In this document: one piece after another, positions 26,259 through 35,118 of the stretch
Position numbering within the stretch: position 1 is the stretch's first letter
Layout of the letters: each line of letters starts with the position of its first letter
From: Nesterenkonia sandarakina
Lineage (GTDB): Bacteria; Actinomycetota; Actinomycetes; Actinomycetales; Micrococcaceae
Assembly: GCF_013410215.1 (NCBI RefSeq)
Contig: NZ_JACCFQ010000001.1
Coordinates: 1,550,001-1,614,000 of the forward strand
DNA length: 64,000 bases
Direction: 5' to 3'
Notes under the pieces: model-generated
What the model saw: the letters and a program-made list of their open reading frames with translations, nothing else
The model's database searches: none
Told to the model about the DNA's origin: nothing
Made by a program: the position numbers and the translations under genes

Positions 26259-27260
26259 ATGAGTTCTGCTGTGCCCGCCGCGGCGCCCCGTTCCCCGCTG
26301 GTCTGGGTCTTCCTGTTGCTGCTGATGCTCGCCTCCGGGGCGGCGATCCCCGCCCAGGGAAGGGTCAATGCCGCGCTGACCGCTGAGATCGGTGACCCGG
26401 TTCTGGCGGCGACGATCAGCTTCTCCGTGGGCAGCGTGATCCTGCTGCTGGTGACCTTCGGCACACCCCGTGGTCGGCGGGCGATGGCCCGAGTGGCACC
26501 GGCGGTCCGCGACGGCCGGATCCGATGGTGGTACTTCCTGGCAGGGTGCGTGGGCGCGTATTTCGTGCTCACCCAGACCCTGACAATCGGGTTGATCGGC
26601 GTGGCCGTGTTCACCGTGGCCGTGGTCACCGGTCAGACCCTGGGCGGTCTGCTCTGGGACCGGATCGGACTCGGCCCGGCCGGGCGGATGCGCCTGAACC
26701 CGTTCCGTGTGGGTGGCGCCGTGCTGACCGTGCTGGCGGTGCTCTGGGCGGTCTCCCCGCAGCTGGGCGCACCGGGACAGGGGCTGGCCTGGCTGGCCCT
26801 GGTGCTGCTGCCGCTCTCCGGAGGGTTCCTCCAAGCCGCTCAGCAGGCGATCAACGGCCGACACTCCGCGGCCTATGCCTCGCCGGCGCCGGGCACGCTG
26901 TTCAACTTCCTGGCCGGCACGCTGTTCCTGCTCCTGGTCTGGGCCGGCAAGGCCCTGCTCACCGGGGCAGAGCCCGCGCTGTCGCTGACCTGGTGGCACT
27001 ACCTGGGCGGACCGCTGGGCATCATCTTCATCGCCCTGGGCGCGCTGCTGGTCACCCGGGTGGGGGTGCTGATCGCCGCGATGGGCATGATCGCGGGCCA
27101 GCTCCTGGGCTCGCTGCTGCTCGACGTGCTGCTCCCGACGCCGGGCTCCTTGGTCACCACTGCCACGGTGCTGGGCACCGGGCTGACCCTGATCGCGGTG
27201 ATCCTGGCCTCGCTGCCGGATATCCTGCGCGGGCGCCCCGGTCCCCGGTCCGCTGCTTGA
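26259..27260 (+). CDS. DMT-superfamily transporter (DUF606/YdcZ-like)
   Basis: The roughly 333-residue protein has about ten hydrophobic segments in two similar halves. Each starts with a LASGAAIPAQGRVNAALTAEIGDPVLAATISFSVGS-type or FLQAAQQAINGRHSAAYASPAPGTLFNFLAGTLFLLLV-type stretch, the duplicated DUF606 pattern of the drug/metabolite transporter superfamily. The substrate is unknown. I favour ATG 26259; a TACAGT hexamer eight bases upstream suggests leaderless transcription. An in-frame GTG at 26250 is the alternative. Confidence 0.85.
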   Translation: MSSAVPAAAPRSPLVWVFLLLLMLASGAAIPAQGRVNAALTAEIGDPVLAATISFSVGSVILLLVTFGTPRGRRAMARVAPAVRDGRIRWWYFLAGCVGAYFVLTQTLTIGLIGVAVFTVAVVTGQTLGGLLWDRIGLGPAGRMRLNPFRVGGAVLTVLAVLWAVSPQLGAPGQGLAWLALVLLPLSGGFLQAAQQAINGRHSAAYASPAPGTLFNFLAGTLFLLLVWAGKALLTGAEPALSLTWWHYLGGPLGIIFIALGALLVTRVGVLIAAMGMIAGQLLGSLLLDVLLPTPGSLVTTATVLGTGLTLIAVILASLPDILRGRPGPRSAA

Positions 27261-27419
27261 GCCGCTGAGCCGCTGGACTGCTGAGCCGTTGACCTGCCGA
27301 CCCGCTTCGAGGGGCGCAGCGTAAGGCCAGGCGTCGTCCAGAGGAACCCGGGGAGTCCAGTTCCGCGCGTCCCGGGTCAAGCGGGCGCCCCTCATCGCCA
27401 GGAGCGGCCTTCTGGGTGT

Positions 27420-28388
27420 TCAGTCCGAAGACTCTGCCGATGGATCTATGTGCACAGGGACGGGGAGTCTGATCTGCCGAGCTGGTGCGGCGGGGGACTC
27501 GATGCTCTCCGCGAGCTGATCCACCGTGACTCGTCCAAGCGCTTCACCGTCGACGTCGACCACGGGGGTCTGTGCTTGTCCCAGGGCTCGGGCGACAGGC
27601 GTCTCGGAGGTCACGACGGGGAGTTTCCCGACTCCCTCGGAGAGCAGGGCGAACTGGATCCCTAGTCCGATTGCTGTGGCGTAGGGGATGACAGCGGTGG
27701 CTCCGCAATCGCGAATCGCGCCGGAGACGGCAAGGCCCGATTCAAAGGTCGCAGGGAATGGCCCCAGGGCGGTGACCTGCGCTCCGCCACGTTCCGCGGC
27801 TTCGCGCACGGCGGCAAGCCGAAGCGGATCCTGCCAGGAGCGCTCCGGCCCGCCCACGTAACACACGTGACGATGCCCCTGTGTGAGCAGGTGGGAGGCC
27901 AGCTCCTGGAATGCAGATGCGGTGTCTGCGATGACCGACGTCATGCCTTCGGTCTCACGGTCGACCAGGACCAGCGGTTTGAACATCCCCGCCATTCGCA
28001 GAATGTCATCGGTTCCCCAGGGTGCGGCGACGATGAACCCGTCAACCTGTCGGGAGAGCCGCTCAAAGGCTGCCAGCTCTTCCGTCCCTGAGAGTGGGTG
28101 CACCGCCACGGTCAGCTGCAGGTCAAGTTCATGAGCTCGCTCCTGCGCGCCGGAGATGATCGGGGTGAAGAAGCTGTTGTTCAGCGTCGGCACCACGAGC
28201 GCGATGATGCCCGTGCGACCCCGAGCCAGCTGTCGGGCAGCCGAGTTGGGGACGAAACCGAGCTTGCGGGAGGCGTCGAAGACGCGCTGGGTGGTCGCAG
28301 GAGCGACCGTGTCCGGACGGGTGAATGCGCGGGACACGGTGGCTTTGGAGACCCCGGCAAGAGCCGCGACATCCGAGATGGTGGTCAT
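27420..28388 (-). CDS. LacI-family transcriptional repressor of the adjacent uptake operon
   Basis: The 322-residue protein has the LacI helix-turn-helix at its start (TTISDVAALAGVSKATVSRAFTRPDTVAPATTQRVFDASRKLGFVPNSAARQL). A periplasmic-binding-like ligand domain follows (IIALVVPTLNNSFFTPIISGAQERAHELDLQL ... VDGFIVAAPWG ... FQELASHLLTQGHRHVCYVGGPERSW). I start at ATG 28388, where the fold begins; TATCGT ends seven bases upstream. It is divergent from an ABC importer and deaminase operon, and a palindrome of LacI type lies over that operon's predicted start site. The ligand is probably the imported substrate or a product (inference). Confidence 0.93.
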   Translation of the reverse strand: MTTISDVAALAGVSKATVSRAFTRPDTVAPATTQRVFDASRKLGFVPNSAARQLARGRTGIIALVVPTLNNSFFTPIISGAQERAHELDLQLTVAVHPLSGTEELAAFERLSRQVDGFIVAAPWGTDDILRMAGMFKPLVLVDRETEGMTSVIADTASAFQELASHLLTQGHRHVCYVGGPERSWQDPLRLAAVREAAERGGAQVTALGPFPATFESGLAVSGAIRDCGATAVIPYATAIGLGIQFALLSEGVGKLPVVTSETPVARALGQAQTPVVDVDGEALGRVTVDQLAESIESPAAPARQIRLPVPVHIDPSAESSD

Positions 28389-28394
28389 GCGTCC

Positions 28395-28400
28395 ACGATA
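28395..28400 (-). promoter_or_regulatory. Candidate -10 element (TATCGT) for the LacI-type gene
   Basis: Read on the minus strand, TATCGT ends seven bases before the ATG, fitting leaderless transcription. A half-operator-like ATGAAACCG (28410-28418) lies just upstream, suggesting autoregulation. Confidence 0.4.
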
Positions 28401-28481
28401 CGCCGTTCCATGAAACCGCATCCAACTGATCGTTTACACGGATTTAACTGCTAACTCTGGAGGTTCCTGTCGTCTTCGTCG

Positions 28482-28504
28482 TAGTCTGAATGAAACCGGT
28501 TACA
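28482..28504 (+). promoter_or_regulatory. Promoter -10 (TAGTCT) with overlapping LacI-type operator
   Basis: TGAAACCGGTTACA (28491-28504) is an imperfect palindrome with a perfect AACCGGTT core, the form of LacI/PurR-family operators. The hexamer TAGTCT (28482-28487) would start transcription near 28494, inside the palindrome, so repressor binding would block initiation of the uptake operon. Confidence 0.6.
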
Positions 28505-28521
28505 TCGACGAAGGGAACAGG

Positions 28522-29346
28522 ATGAATCGACGCGGATCCGCCGCTCTCCTGCTGCTTCCGGGACTCGCCTTCCTGGTCTTTGGCTTCCTGGCACCGGCGA
28601 TGGGCATCCTGTTCGCGGCACCGGGCACTGACGCTGGGGAGATCTTCACCCGACTCGGGGCGATGCTCACGGACCCTTATGACCTGCGCATCATCGGACG
28701 CACGGTCGGACTCGGACTCATCGTCACTCTGGTGTGCCTGACGCTGGGCTTCCCCATCGCGTACATCCTCGCTCGGTCGACCTCGCGCTGGGCCGGGGTG
28801 CTGCTGGCGCTGGCGATCTTCCCGCTGCTGCTGAGCAATGTGGTGCGAACCTTCGGCTGGTTGGTCATTCTGGGCTCCAACGGTGCCCTTGCCCAGCTGC
28901 TGGTGAGTCTCGGGGTCACCGACACGCCACCGCAGCTGCTCTACACCCCGTTCGCGATCGTGATGGGGCTGACCCAGTTGTTCCTTCCGCTGGCCATCAT
29001 CGCGTGCTATTCAGCAGTCTCCCAGGTCGATGCCGGGCTCGATGATGCCGCTCGTGGCCTCGGGGCCAGCCGACGGCGAACCTTCTGGGACATCGTGGTT
29101 CCGCTGTCGCTTCCCGGGCTCGTGGTCGCCGCGACGCTGGTCTTCGCCGGGTCCGTCACCGCCTACACCACGCCCTACCTGCTCGGCGGTTCCCGTCAGC
29201 GGATGCTCTCCACAGAGCTCTACTCCTATTCCAGCGTCACCGTCGACTGGGCGAGCGCGTCGGCCACTGCCATCGTGATGACCATCCTGGTGGTCCTTGT
29301 CTCCGGCATCTCAGCCCGCCTAGGTCGCAGAGGAGCCACCGCGTGA
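28522..29346 (+). CDS. ABC transporter permease (PotB-like)
   Basis: The 274-residue inner-membrane protein has six membrane segments and the EAA loop of binding-protein-dependent importers (DDAARGLGASRRRTFWDIVVPLSLPGLVVAA). It belongs to the spermidine/putrescine-type permease group (PotB). That group also transports other small cationic or heterocyclic compounds, so the name does not fix the substrate. The ATG is preceded by AGGGAACAGG. It is the first gene of the operon, and its end overlaps the second permease by four bases. Confidence 0.9.
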   Translation: MNRRGSAALLLLPGLAFLVFGFLAPAMGILFAAPGTDAGEIFTRLGAMLTDPYDLRIIGRTVGLGLIVTLVCLTLGFPIAYILARSTSRWAGVLLALAIFPLLLSNVVRTFGWLVILGSNGALAQLLVSLGVTDTPPQLLYTPFAIVMGLTQLFLPLAIIACYSAVSQVDAGLDDAARGLGASRRRTFWDIVVPLSLPGLVVAATLVFAGSVTAYTTPYLLGGSRQRMLSTELYSYSSVTVDWASASATAIVMTILVVLVSGISARLGRRGATA

Positions 29347-30140
29347 ACACCAGAAAACCTATCGCGGCCGCACTGGCCCTCGCCGGCTACATCATCATGC
29401 TGGTCCCGATCCTTTTTGTGGTCGCGACCGCCTTCACCTCCGGTTCCACCCTGAGATTCCCGCCGGAGGGTTTCTCACTGGGATGGTTCGACGCCGCACT
29501 GAACTACGCGCCGTTCACCAGCGCCCTGCTGACGAGTCTGCAGCTGGCTGTGGCTTCGACCTTTCTTGCCCTGGCGGTCGGAGTTCCTGCCACCCTTGCC
29601 ATCTACAGGGGAGCACTGCCGGGCAAGGGCCTGGTCGAGGGCCTGTTCCTCTCCCCGCTGATCATCCCGGAACTCGTCGTCGGCCTGGCGCTGTACCAGC
29701 AGCTCATCGTCACCTTCCGCATCGAGAACTGGCCGGTGCTGCTGCTCGGGCACACCGCGCTGCTGCTGCCCTACGCGGTGCGAGTCACCGGAGCAGCGCT
29801 GGCTAGCTCGGACGTGTCTCTGGAGGAGGCCGCCCGGGGTCTGGGAGCCTCCCCGCTGCGGGCCTTCTTCACGATCACGCTTCCGATCCTGCGGCCGGGG
29901 ATCTTCTCCGCGGCGCTGCTCGGCTTCGTGACTTCGTTCAACAACGTTCCGCTCTCGCTGCTGCTCCAGAGCCGGGAGTCCAGAACCCTTCCCATCACGA
30001 TGCTGGACTACGTGCAGCAGAGCTATGACCCGATGATCGCGGCCACATCGACGCTCATCCTCGCCGCCACGGTGGTCATCGCTGTCATCGCCGAGCGGAC
30101 CGTCGGATTCGCCAAGATCTTCGGAGGTATCAACCGATGA
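29343..30140 (+). CDS. ABC transporter permease (PotC-like)
   Basis: The 265-residue membrane protein is the partner permease, with six membrane segments and an EAA loop (LEEAARGLGASPLRAFFTITLPILRPGIFSAALLGFVTSFNNVPLSLLL). The start GTG overlaps the upstream stop (GTGA), and its own stop overlaps the ATPase start (ATGA). With the upstream permease it would form the heterodimeric channel. Confidence 0.9.
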   Translation: MNTRKPIAAALALAGYIIMLVPILFVVATAFTSGSTLRFPPEGFSLGWFDAALNYAPFTSALLTSLQLAVASTFLALAVGVPATLAIYRGALPGKGLVEGLFLSPLIIPELVVGLALYQQLIVTFRIENWPVLLLGHTALLLPYAVRVTGAALASSDVSLEEAARGLGASPLRAFFTITLPILRPGIFSAALLGFVTSFNNVPLSLLLQSRESRTLPITMLDYVQQSYDPMIAATSTLILAATVVIAVIAERTVGFAKIFGGINR

Positions 30141-31204
30141 ACCCCATCACTTCACACAGCGGAACCACGGGACCAGGTAACGGCGCTGCCGCGCCGACAC
30201 GCTCCGCGGCGAGCTTCCACAACGTCACTCAGGTCTTCGGCGATTTCACCGCCGTGGACGGCATCTCCCTTGAGATCCCCGCAGGGCGGCTCACCACCTT
30301 GTTGGGGCCTTCGGGATGTGGGAAGACGACCTCGCTGCGCATGCTGGCCGGATATACCCAGCCCAGCAGCGGGACGATCTACATCGATGGGGAGGACGCG
30401 ACCCGGCTTCCCCCGGAGAGGCGCGGGCTGGGCATGGTCTTTCAGTCATACGCGCTATTTCCCCATATGACCGTGGCGGAGAACGTCGCCTACGGGTTGA
30501 AGCTGCGTCGACTTCCCCGCGCCGAGCAGACTCGTCGAGCCGCGGAGAGTCTCGACCTTGTGGGCCTGGGACACCTTGCCAGGAGCAGGCCGCGGCAGCT
30601 CTCCGGCGGTCAGCAGCAGCGCGTCGCGCTGGCCCGCGCGATCGCCGTGCGCCCCAAGCTGCTACTGCTCGACGAGCCGCTGTCCAACCTCGACGCTCGG
30701 TTGCGGGTCCAGATGCGCGCCGAGATCCGCCGCATCCAATCGGAGACCGGACTCTCGGTCGTTCTGGTCACCCACGATCAGGACGAGGCGCTGGAGATGA
30801 GCGACGAGATGGTGGTCATGCGCGCAGGCAGGATCATGCAGCAGGGCGCACCAGCCTCGGTCTTCGGCGCCCCCGCGAACCGATTCGTCGCCGAGTTCAT
30901 GGGGTATGAGAATTTCCTCTCCGCACCCGACGGCACCACCCTCACGGTCCGCCCCGAGCATCTTCACGTGCTGCCCTCAAGCGCCGCAGAGGGGCACCAC
31001 GCGGATCTTCGGCTGTCCGGTGAGGTGCTGGATCTGGCCTACCGCGGGGTCGACGTGCTCGTCACGGTCGCGGCCCGCGAGGCCGATGGTCGTGACGTGC
31101 GCCTGATCTGCGATGTCCGCGCCGGCGCCGCCGCCGATCTGCATCGAGGGGACCCCGTCGACGTCGTGGCCCCGGCCTCCCACGTGATTGCCCTGCGCCC
31201 CTGA
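30137..31204 (+). CDS. ABC transporter ATP-binding protein (PotA-like)
   Basis: The 355-residue protein powers the importer. It has Walker A LLGPSGCGKTTSLRML, a Q-loop in MVFQSYALFPHMTVAENVAYGL, the signature LSGGQQQRVALARAI, Walker B LLLLDEPLSNLDARLR and the H-loop VTHDQDEAL. A C-terminal TOBE-like domain (about residues 270-350, LTVRPEHLHVLPS ... GEVLDLAYRGVDVLVTV) is typical of PotA/MalK-type ATPases and may be regulatory. All catalytic motifs are intact. Confidence 0.93.
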   Translation: MNPITSHSGTTGPGNGAAAPTRSAASFHNVTQVFGDFTAVDGISLEIPAGRLTTLLGPSGCGKTTSLRMLAGYTQPSSGTIYIDGEDATRLPPERRGLGMVFQSYALFPHMTVAENVAYGLKLRRLPRAEQTRRAAESLDLVGLGHLARSRPRQLSGGQQQRVALARAIAVRPKLLLLDEPLSNLDARLRVQMRAEIRRIQSETGLSVVLVTHDQDEALEMSDEMVVMRAGRIMQQGAPASVFGAPANRFVAEFMGYENFLSAPDGTTLTVRPEHLHVLPSSAAEGHHADLRLSGEVLDLAYRGVDVLVTVAAREADGRDVRLICDVRAGAAADLHRGDPVDVVAPASHVIALRP

Positions 31205-31259
31205 CCACTCTGCCGCTCACCACACATGAGACATGCCAGCTCTACCGAAAGGAACGATC

Positions 31260-32357
31260 ATGCCCGAACATCGCACTTCCAGAAGCCCTCTCAAGGGGCG
31301 CCGTCCAGGCGCTCTCACGGCAGGGCTGCTCGTCAGCCTCCTCGCCCTGAACGCCTGTGGCTCCGCCGGGGATGCTGAGAGCGGCGAGGAGACCTTGGTC
31401 GTGAGCACCTTCCCCTTCGGGGTCGAAGAGTTCCAGGAGGCCGTGGTGGATCCGTTCACCGAAGAGACCGGGATCGAGGTCGAGCTCGACACCGGGTCCA
31501 ACGCGGACAGGCTCTCCCAGCTGCAGCTTGCCGGGGGAGAGGACCCCGGTGTCGACGTAGTGCTGATCAGCGACTACTACGCGGCGCTTGGCCAGGAGGA
31601 AGAGCTCTTCGCCGAGCTCGATCTGGACCAGGTGCCATCAGTCCAGGAGGTCGCAGACTTCGCGACCGAGGAAGCATACATGGGACCGGCTTACAGCTAC
31701 CAGCTCTACGGCACCCTGTACTCCACAGATGAGCTGGAGGCCGAAGAGGCCGCAAGCTGGGACACCTGGGGAGAGGACGCGCTCTCCGGGCGGGTGGCGC
31801 TGCCGGACATCTCGGTGACTGCCGGACAGCTGATGGTCAGCGGCGTCGCCGGGCACTATGGCAACGGGCCCTACGATGTGGACGTTGCGTTCGAGCAGCT
31901 CGGCGAATGGTCGCCGGGAGTGCTCCAGTACTACAGCTCCTCGACCGAGGTGACCAATCTGCTCACCCAGGGTGAGATCGCGGCGGCGGGCAGTCTCAAC
32001 GGTTTCGCCACCAACCTGATGGCCTCCGGTGAACCCGTGGCCTGGGTGGCTCCCGAGGACAACCGCTTCATGGCCACGAACCGTGCGATGCTCGCCGAGG
32101 GCGCGGGGAACCCGGAGGCCGCGCACCGTTTCATCGATCATCTGCTCAGCGTCGAAGGGCAGACCAGCTCGGCGGAGATCGTCGGAGACCTCCCGGTGAA
32201 CCTTGACGCGGAGATTCCCGTCGAACTCACCGAGGTCGTAGGCGAGATCGCTGATGACCCGGTGCAGGCCGGCTACGCGACCCTGGATCCCTCCGAGCTG
32301 GTGGCCACCCGCGACGACTGGGTCGCCCGCTTCGCACGGGAAGTCTCCGGTCAGTGA
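31260..32357 (+). CDS. Extracellular solute-binding lipoprotein of the importer
   Basis: The 365-residue protein has a lipoprotein signal peptide with lipobox LNAC (Cys near residue 37) and a bacterial solute-binding fold (EETLVVSTFPFGVEEFQEAVVDPFTEETGIEVELDTGSN). It resembles the spermidine/putrescine-type binding proteins. I start at ATG 31260 because GAAAGGAA lies six bases upstream; earlier in-frame codons lack a ribosome-binding site. It captures the substrate outside the membrane for the permeases encoded upstream. The stop overlaps the deaminase start by four bases. Confidence 0.9.
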   Translation: MPEHRTSRSPLKGRRPGALTAGLLVSLLALNACGSAGDAESGEETLVVSTFPFGVEEFQEAVVDPFTEETGIEVELDTGSNADRLSQLQLAGGEDPGVDVVLISDYYAALGQEEELFAELDLDQVPSVQEVADFATEEAYMGPAYSYQLYGTLYSTDELEAEEAASWDTWGEDALSGRVALPDISVTAGQLMVSGVAGHYGNGPYDVDVAFEQLGEWSPGVLQYYSSSTEVTNLLTQGEIAAAGSLNGFATNLMASGEPVAWVAPEDNRFMATNRAMLAEGAGNPEAAHRFIDHLLSVEGQTSSAEIVGDLPVNLDAEIPVELTEVVGEIADDPVQAGYATLDPSELVATRDDWVARFAREVSGQ

Positions 32358-33502
32358 GCCAGAGTTATCCCCAGGCGCAGCAGCTCACCGTCCCCGAGGG
32401 GTGGATCCAGGAGCTTCCCAAGGTCGACCTGCACTGCCACCTGATCGGCACGGTGCGCGCCGCAACGTTCGCTGAACTTGCGCGCCGCGCCGGCCTCGAG
32501 CTGCCCGAGGACCCAGAGGTCATCTACCGGGACATCAACTCGCGCCCGCCGGACCCCGCTCTGTACGAGAACACCCGGATCCCGGTGCCGCAGTCGCCCG
32601 CGCCAGGCGAGCCGACGACGTCGTACTCGCTGTTTCAGGCCTGTGACTGGGTGACCCAGGCGCTGCAGACCGCGGAGGACCTGACCCGGATCGTCTATGA
32701 GGCGTTCGAAGATGCCCACGTGCTCTCAAACGTCCGCCATCTGGAGTTGTTCTTTGACCAGCTCCCGGAGCACCTGAGCCACCTGGGGTACCTCGGCTAC
32801 GTGGAGTCCTTCGCCCGAGGCATCGAGCAGGCCGAGCAGGCATTCGGCATGACCGGTCGCCTGATCGCGGGCATCGACCGGTCGAAGACTGCTCAGGAGG
32901 CACTCGCCTGGGTGCGCACCGTGGTCGAGAACCCGCACCCGTATGTGGCGGGGGTGGGACTGGACAACCTCGAGACCGTCGGCCCACCCGAGCGATTCAT
33001 CGAGGCCTATCAGCTGGCCGGAGACGCGGGACTGGGCAGGACGGCCCACTCCTCGGAGCATCAGCCCAGCGCCCAGAACACGCTGACCTGCCTGGACGAT
33101 CTGGGCTGCGACCGGATCGATCATGGCTACTACGTGCTCGAGGACGACGACGTCGTCGCTCGTCTTCGAGCGGAGAAGGTGGTTTTCACAGTGGGGTGTG
33201 TGACCTCGCGCCGGTCCTGGCGGCCGTGGCGGCGTGCGTCTATCCGCGCCATGCTCGACGCCGGGCTACACGTGATCCCGTGCTCGGATGACCCGGGCAT
33301 GTTTCCGAACTCGCTGACCAACGAATACACGATCCTCGCCTCCGAGGTCAGGGCCACCCATGAGCAACTGCGGGACATGGCGGTGCGGGCCGTGGATGCG
33401 TGCTGGCTTCCCGCCCAGCAGAAGGAGGCGCTGCGCCGGGAGGTCATCGCCGAGATTGCCCGGCTGGACCATGAGCACGGGCTGAGCCTCGACGCGCCGT
33501 GA
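32354..33502 (+). CDS. Adenosine-deaminase-family amidohydrolase
   Basis: The 382-residue protein has every ADA-family catalytic position. The zinc ligands are H27 and H29 in VDLHCHL, H232 in TAHSSE with the proton donor E235, H257 in DRIDHGY, and D312/D313 in CSDDPGMF. The usual HAGE motif reads HSSE, and GxN reads GLDN, so it is not a classical adenosine deaminase by close similarity. Adenine, adenosine or a modified purine are possible substrates. The GTG start overlaps the binding-protein stop, so import and deamination are translationally coupled; the imported compound is probably its substrate (inference). Confidence 0.85.
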   Translation: MSQSYPQAQQLTVPEGWIQELPKVDLHCHLIGTVRAATFAELARRAGLELPEDPEVIYRDINSRPPDPALYENTRIPVPQSPAPGEPTTSYSLFQACDWVTQALQTAEDLTRIVYEAFEDAHVLSNVRHLELFFDQLPEHLSHLGYLGYVESFARGIEQAEQAFGMTGRLIAGIDRSKTAQEALAWVRTVVENPHPYVAGVGLDNLETVGPPERFIEAYQLAGDAGLGRTAHSSEHQPSAQNTLTCLDDLGCDRIDHGYYVLEDDDVVARLRAEKVVFTVGCVTSRRSWRPWRRASIRAMLDAGLHVIPCSDDPGMFPNSLTNEYTILASEVRATHEQLRDMAVRAVDACWLPAQQKEALRREVIAEIARLDHEHGLSLDAP

Positions 33503-33607
33503 CCGCACCGGACGCCCGCGCCCGATCGAATCCGCACCTGCCGCGCCAGCGCGATAAGCTGACGCAATCTGTGTTCATCCCCGTTCTACCTGAGGTGTAT
33601 CTGCCAC

Positions 33608-34990
33608 ATGGCCAAAGAGACCGCACTCGACAAAGTCATCTCCCTGGCGAAGCGTCGCGGCTTCGTGTTCCAGTCCGGTGAGATCTACGGCGGCACTCGC
33701 TCTGCCTGGGACTACGGGCCGCTGGGCACCGAGCTGAAGGAGAACATCAAGGCCGAATGGTGGCAGACCTTCATCCGCGGCCGCGGCGACATGGTCGGGC
33801 TGGACTCCGCGATCATCCTGCCCCAGGCGGTCTGGCACGCCTCGGGCCACGTCAAAACGTTCTCCGACCCGCTGGTGGAATCGCTGCACACGCACCGCCG
33901 CTACCGCGCCGATCACCTGATCGAGGCCTATGAGGCCAAGCACGGGCACCCGCCGGAGAACGGCCTGGCTGACATCCGCGACCCGGAGACCGGCCAGCCC
34001 GGGAAGTGGACCGAACCGCAGCAGTTCTCCGGGCTGATGAAGACCTTCCTGGGACCGGTGGATGATCAGGAGGGGCTGCACTACATGCGCCCCGAGACCG
34101 CCCAGGGCATCTTCGTGAACTTCAACAACGTGGTGACCTCGGCGCGGAAGAAGCCGCCCTTCGGCATCGGCCAGATCGGCAAGGCCTTCCGCAACGAGAT
34201 CACCCCCGGCAACTTCATCTTCCGGACCCGCGAGTTCGAACAGATGGAGATCGAGTACTTCACCCACCCGGATGAGGCCGACGAGTGGTTCAAGCACTGG
34301 GTGGACGCCTGCTACAACTGGTTCGTCGACCTGGGTCTGAACCCGGAGAACCTGCGCAAGTTCGACGTGCCCGAGGACGACCGGGCGCACTACTCCGCGG
34401 GCACCATCGACCTGGAATACCGCTTCGACTTCGCCGGCTCGGCCTGGGGCGAGCTCATGGGCATCGCCAACCGCACCGACTATGACCTGAATTCGCACAC
34501 CGAGGCCTCCGGTGCGAAGCTGCAGTACTTCGACCAGGCCAGCGGCACCCGCTACACCCCGTACGTGATCGAGCCCTCCTTCGGCCTGACCCGCGCGATG
34601 ATGGCCTTCCTGGTGGATTCATACACCGAGGACGAGGCACCGAACACCAAGGGCGGGGTGGACACCCGGACCGTGCTGAAGCTGCACCCCAAGCTGGCTC
34701 CGGTGAAGGCCGCGGTGCTGCCCCTGTCGAAGAAGCCCGAGCTCGCCGGGGTCTCCCAGGACCTGGCCCAGTCGCTGCGCCAGCACTGGAACATCGACTT
34801 CGACGACTCCGGCGCCATCGGTCGCCGCTACCGTCGCCAGGACGAGATCGGCACCCCGTTCTGCATCACCGTGGACTTCGACACCCTCGAGGACCAGGCG
34901 GTCACCATCCGGGACCGCGACGAGATGACCCAGGAGCGGGTCTCGCTGGACAAGGTGCAGTCCTACCTGGCGGTGAAGCTGCTCGGCTGA
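33608..34990 (+). CDS. glyS: Glycine--tRNA ligase (single-chain, alpha2 type)
   Basis: This class II aminoacyl-tRNA synthetase charges tRNA-Gly. The 460 residues fit the bacterial/eukaryotic-type dimeric enzyme rather than the alpha2beta2 form. The N-terminus ([36 protein letters not shown]) is diagnostic. Motif 2 is in [25 protein letters not shown] and motif 3 in [16 protein letters not shown]-terminal anticodon-binding domain follows ([20 protein letters not shown] ... [16 protein letters not shown]). GAGGTG lies about ten bases before the ATG. A tandem duplication overlaps its stop codon. Confidence 0.97.
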   Translation: MAKETALDKVISLAKRRGFVFQSGEIYGGTRSAWDYGPLGTELKENIKAEWWQTFIRGRGDMVGLDSAIILPQAVWHASGHVKTFSDPLVESLHTHRRYRADHLIEAYEAKHGHPPENGLADIRDPETGQPGKWTEPQQFSGLMKTFLGPVDDQEGLHYMRPETAQGIFVNFNNVVTSARKKPPFGIGQIGKAFRNEITPGNFIFRTREFEQMEIEYFTHPDEADEWFKHWVDACYNWFVDLGLNPENLRKFDVPEDDRAHYSAGTIDLEYRFDFAGSAWGELMGIANRTDYDLNSHTEASGAKLQYFDQASGTRYTPYVIEPSFGLTRAMMAFLVDSYTEDEAPNTKGGVDTRTVLKLHPKLAPVKAAVLPLSKKPELAGVSQDLAQSLRQHWNIDFDDSGAIGRRYRRQDEIGTPFCITVDFDTLEDQAVTIRDRDEMTQERVSLDKVQSYLAVKLLG

Positions 34991-35030
34991 GCCGGGCATC
35001 ACAGCCGGGGAGCCGGGCATCACAGCAGGG
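34989..35030. repeat. 21-bp tandem duplication at the glyS stop codon
   Basis: Two adjacent 21-base units match at 20 positions (core GAGCCGGGCATCACAGC in both). The first unit begins inside the glyS TGA. It looks like recent slippage, with no obvious function. Confidence 0.8.
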
Positions 35031-35040
35031 AGGGCAAGCT

Positions 35041-35069
35041 TTGTGTGCCCGCGCGTGCGGGACTACCAT
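35041..35069 (+). promoter_or_regulatory. Promoter for the GNAT gene
   Basis: TTGTGT (35041-35046) and TACCAT (35064-35069) are 17 bases apart. The spacer holds a small palindrome CCCGC-GCGT-GCGGG (35048-35061) that could bind a regulator. A start near 35076 would leave a 43-base leader. Confidence 0.5.
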
Positions 35070-35118
35070 TGCGTGGTTGGTCTGAATGACACCTTCTGCC
35101 CTTGTCTAAGGAAATGTG

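Noticed and set aside
27261-27419. Short CTGAGCCG repeats after the DMT transporter gene
   Set aside because: Three imperfect copies in a 159-base convergent gap; consistent with chance in GC-rich DNA, and no stem-loop or promoter stands out.
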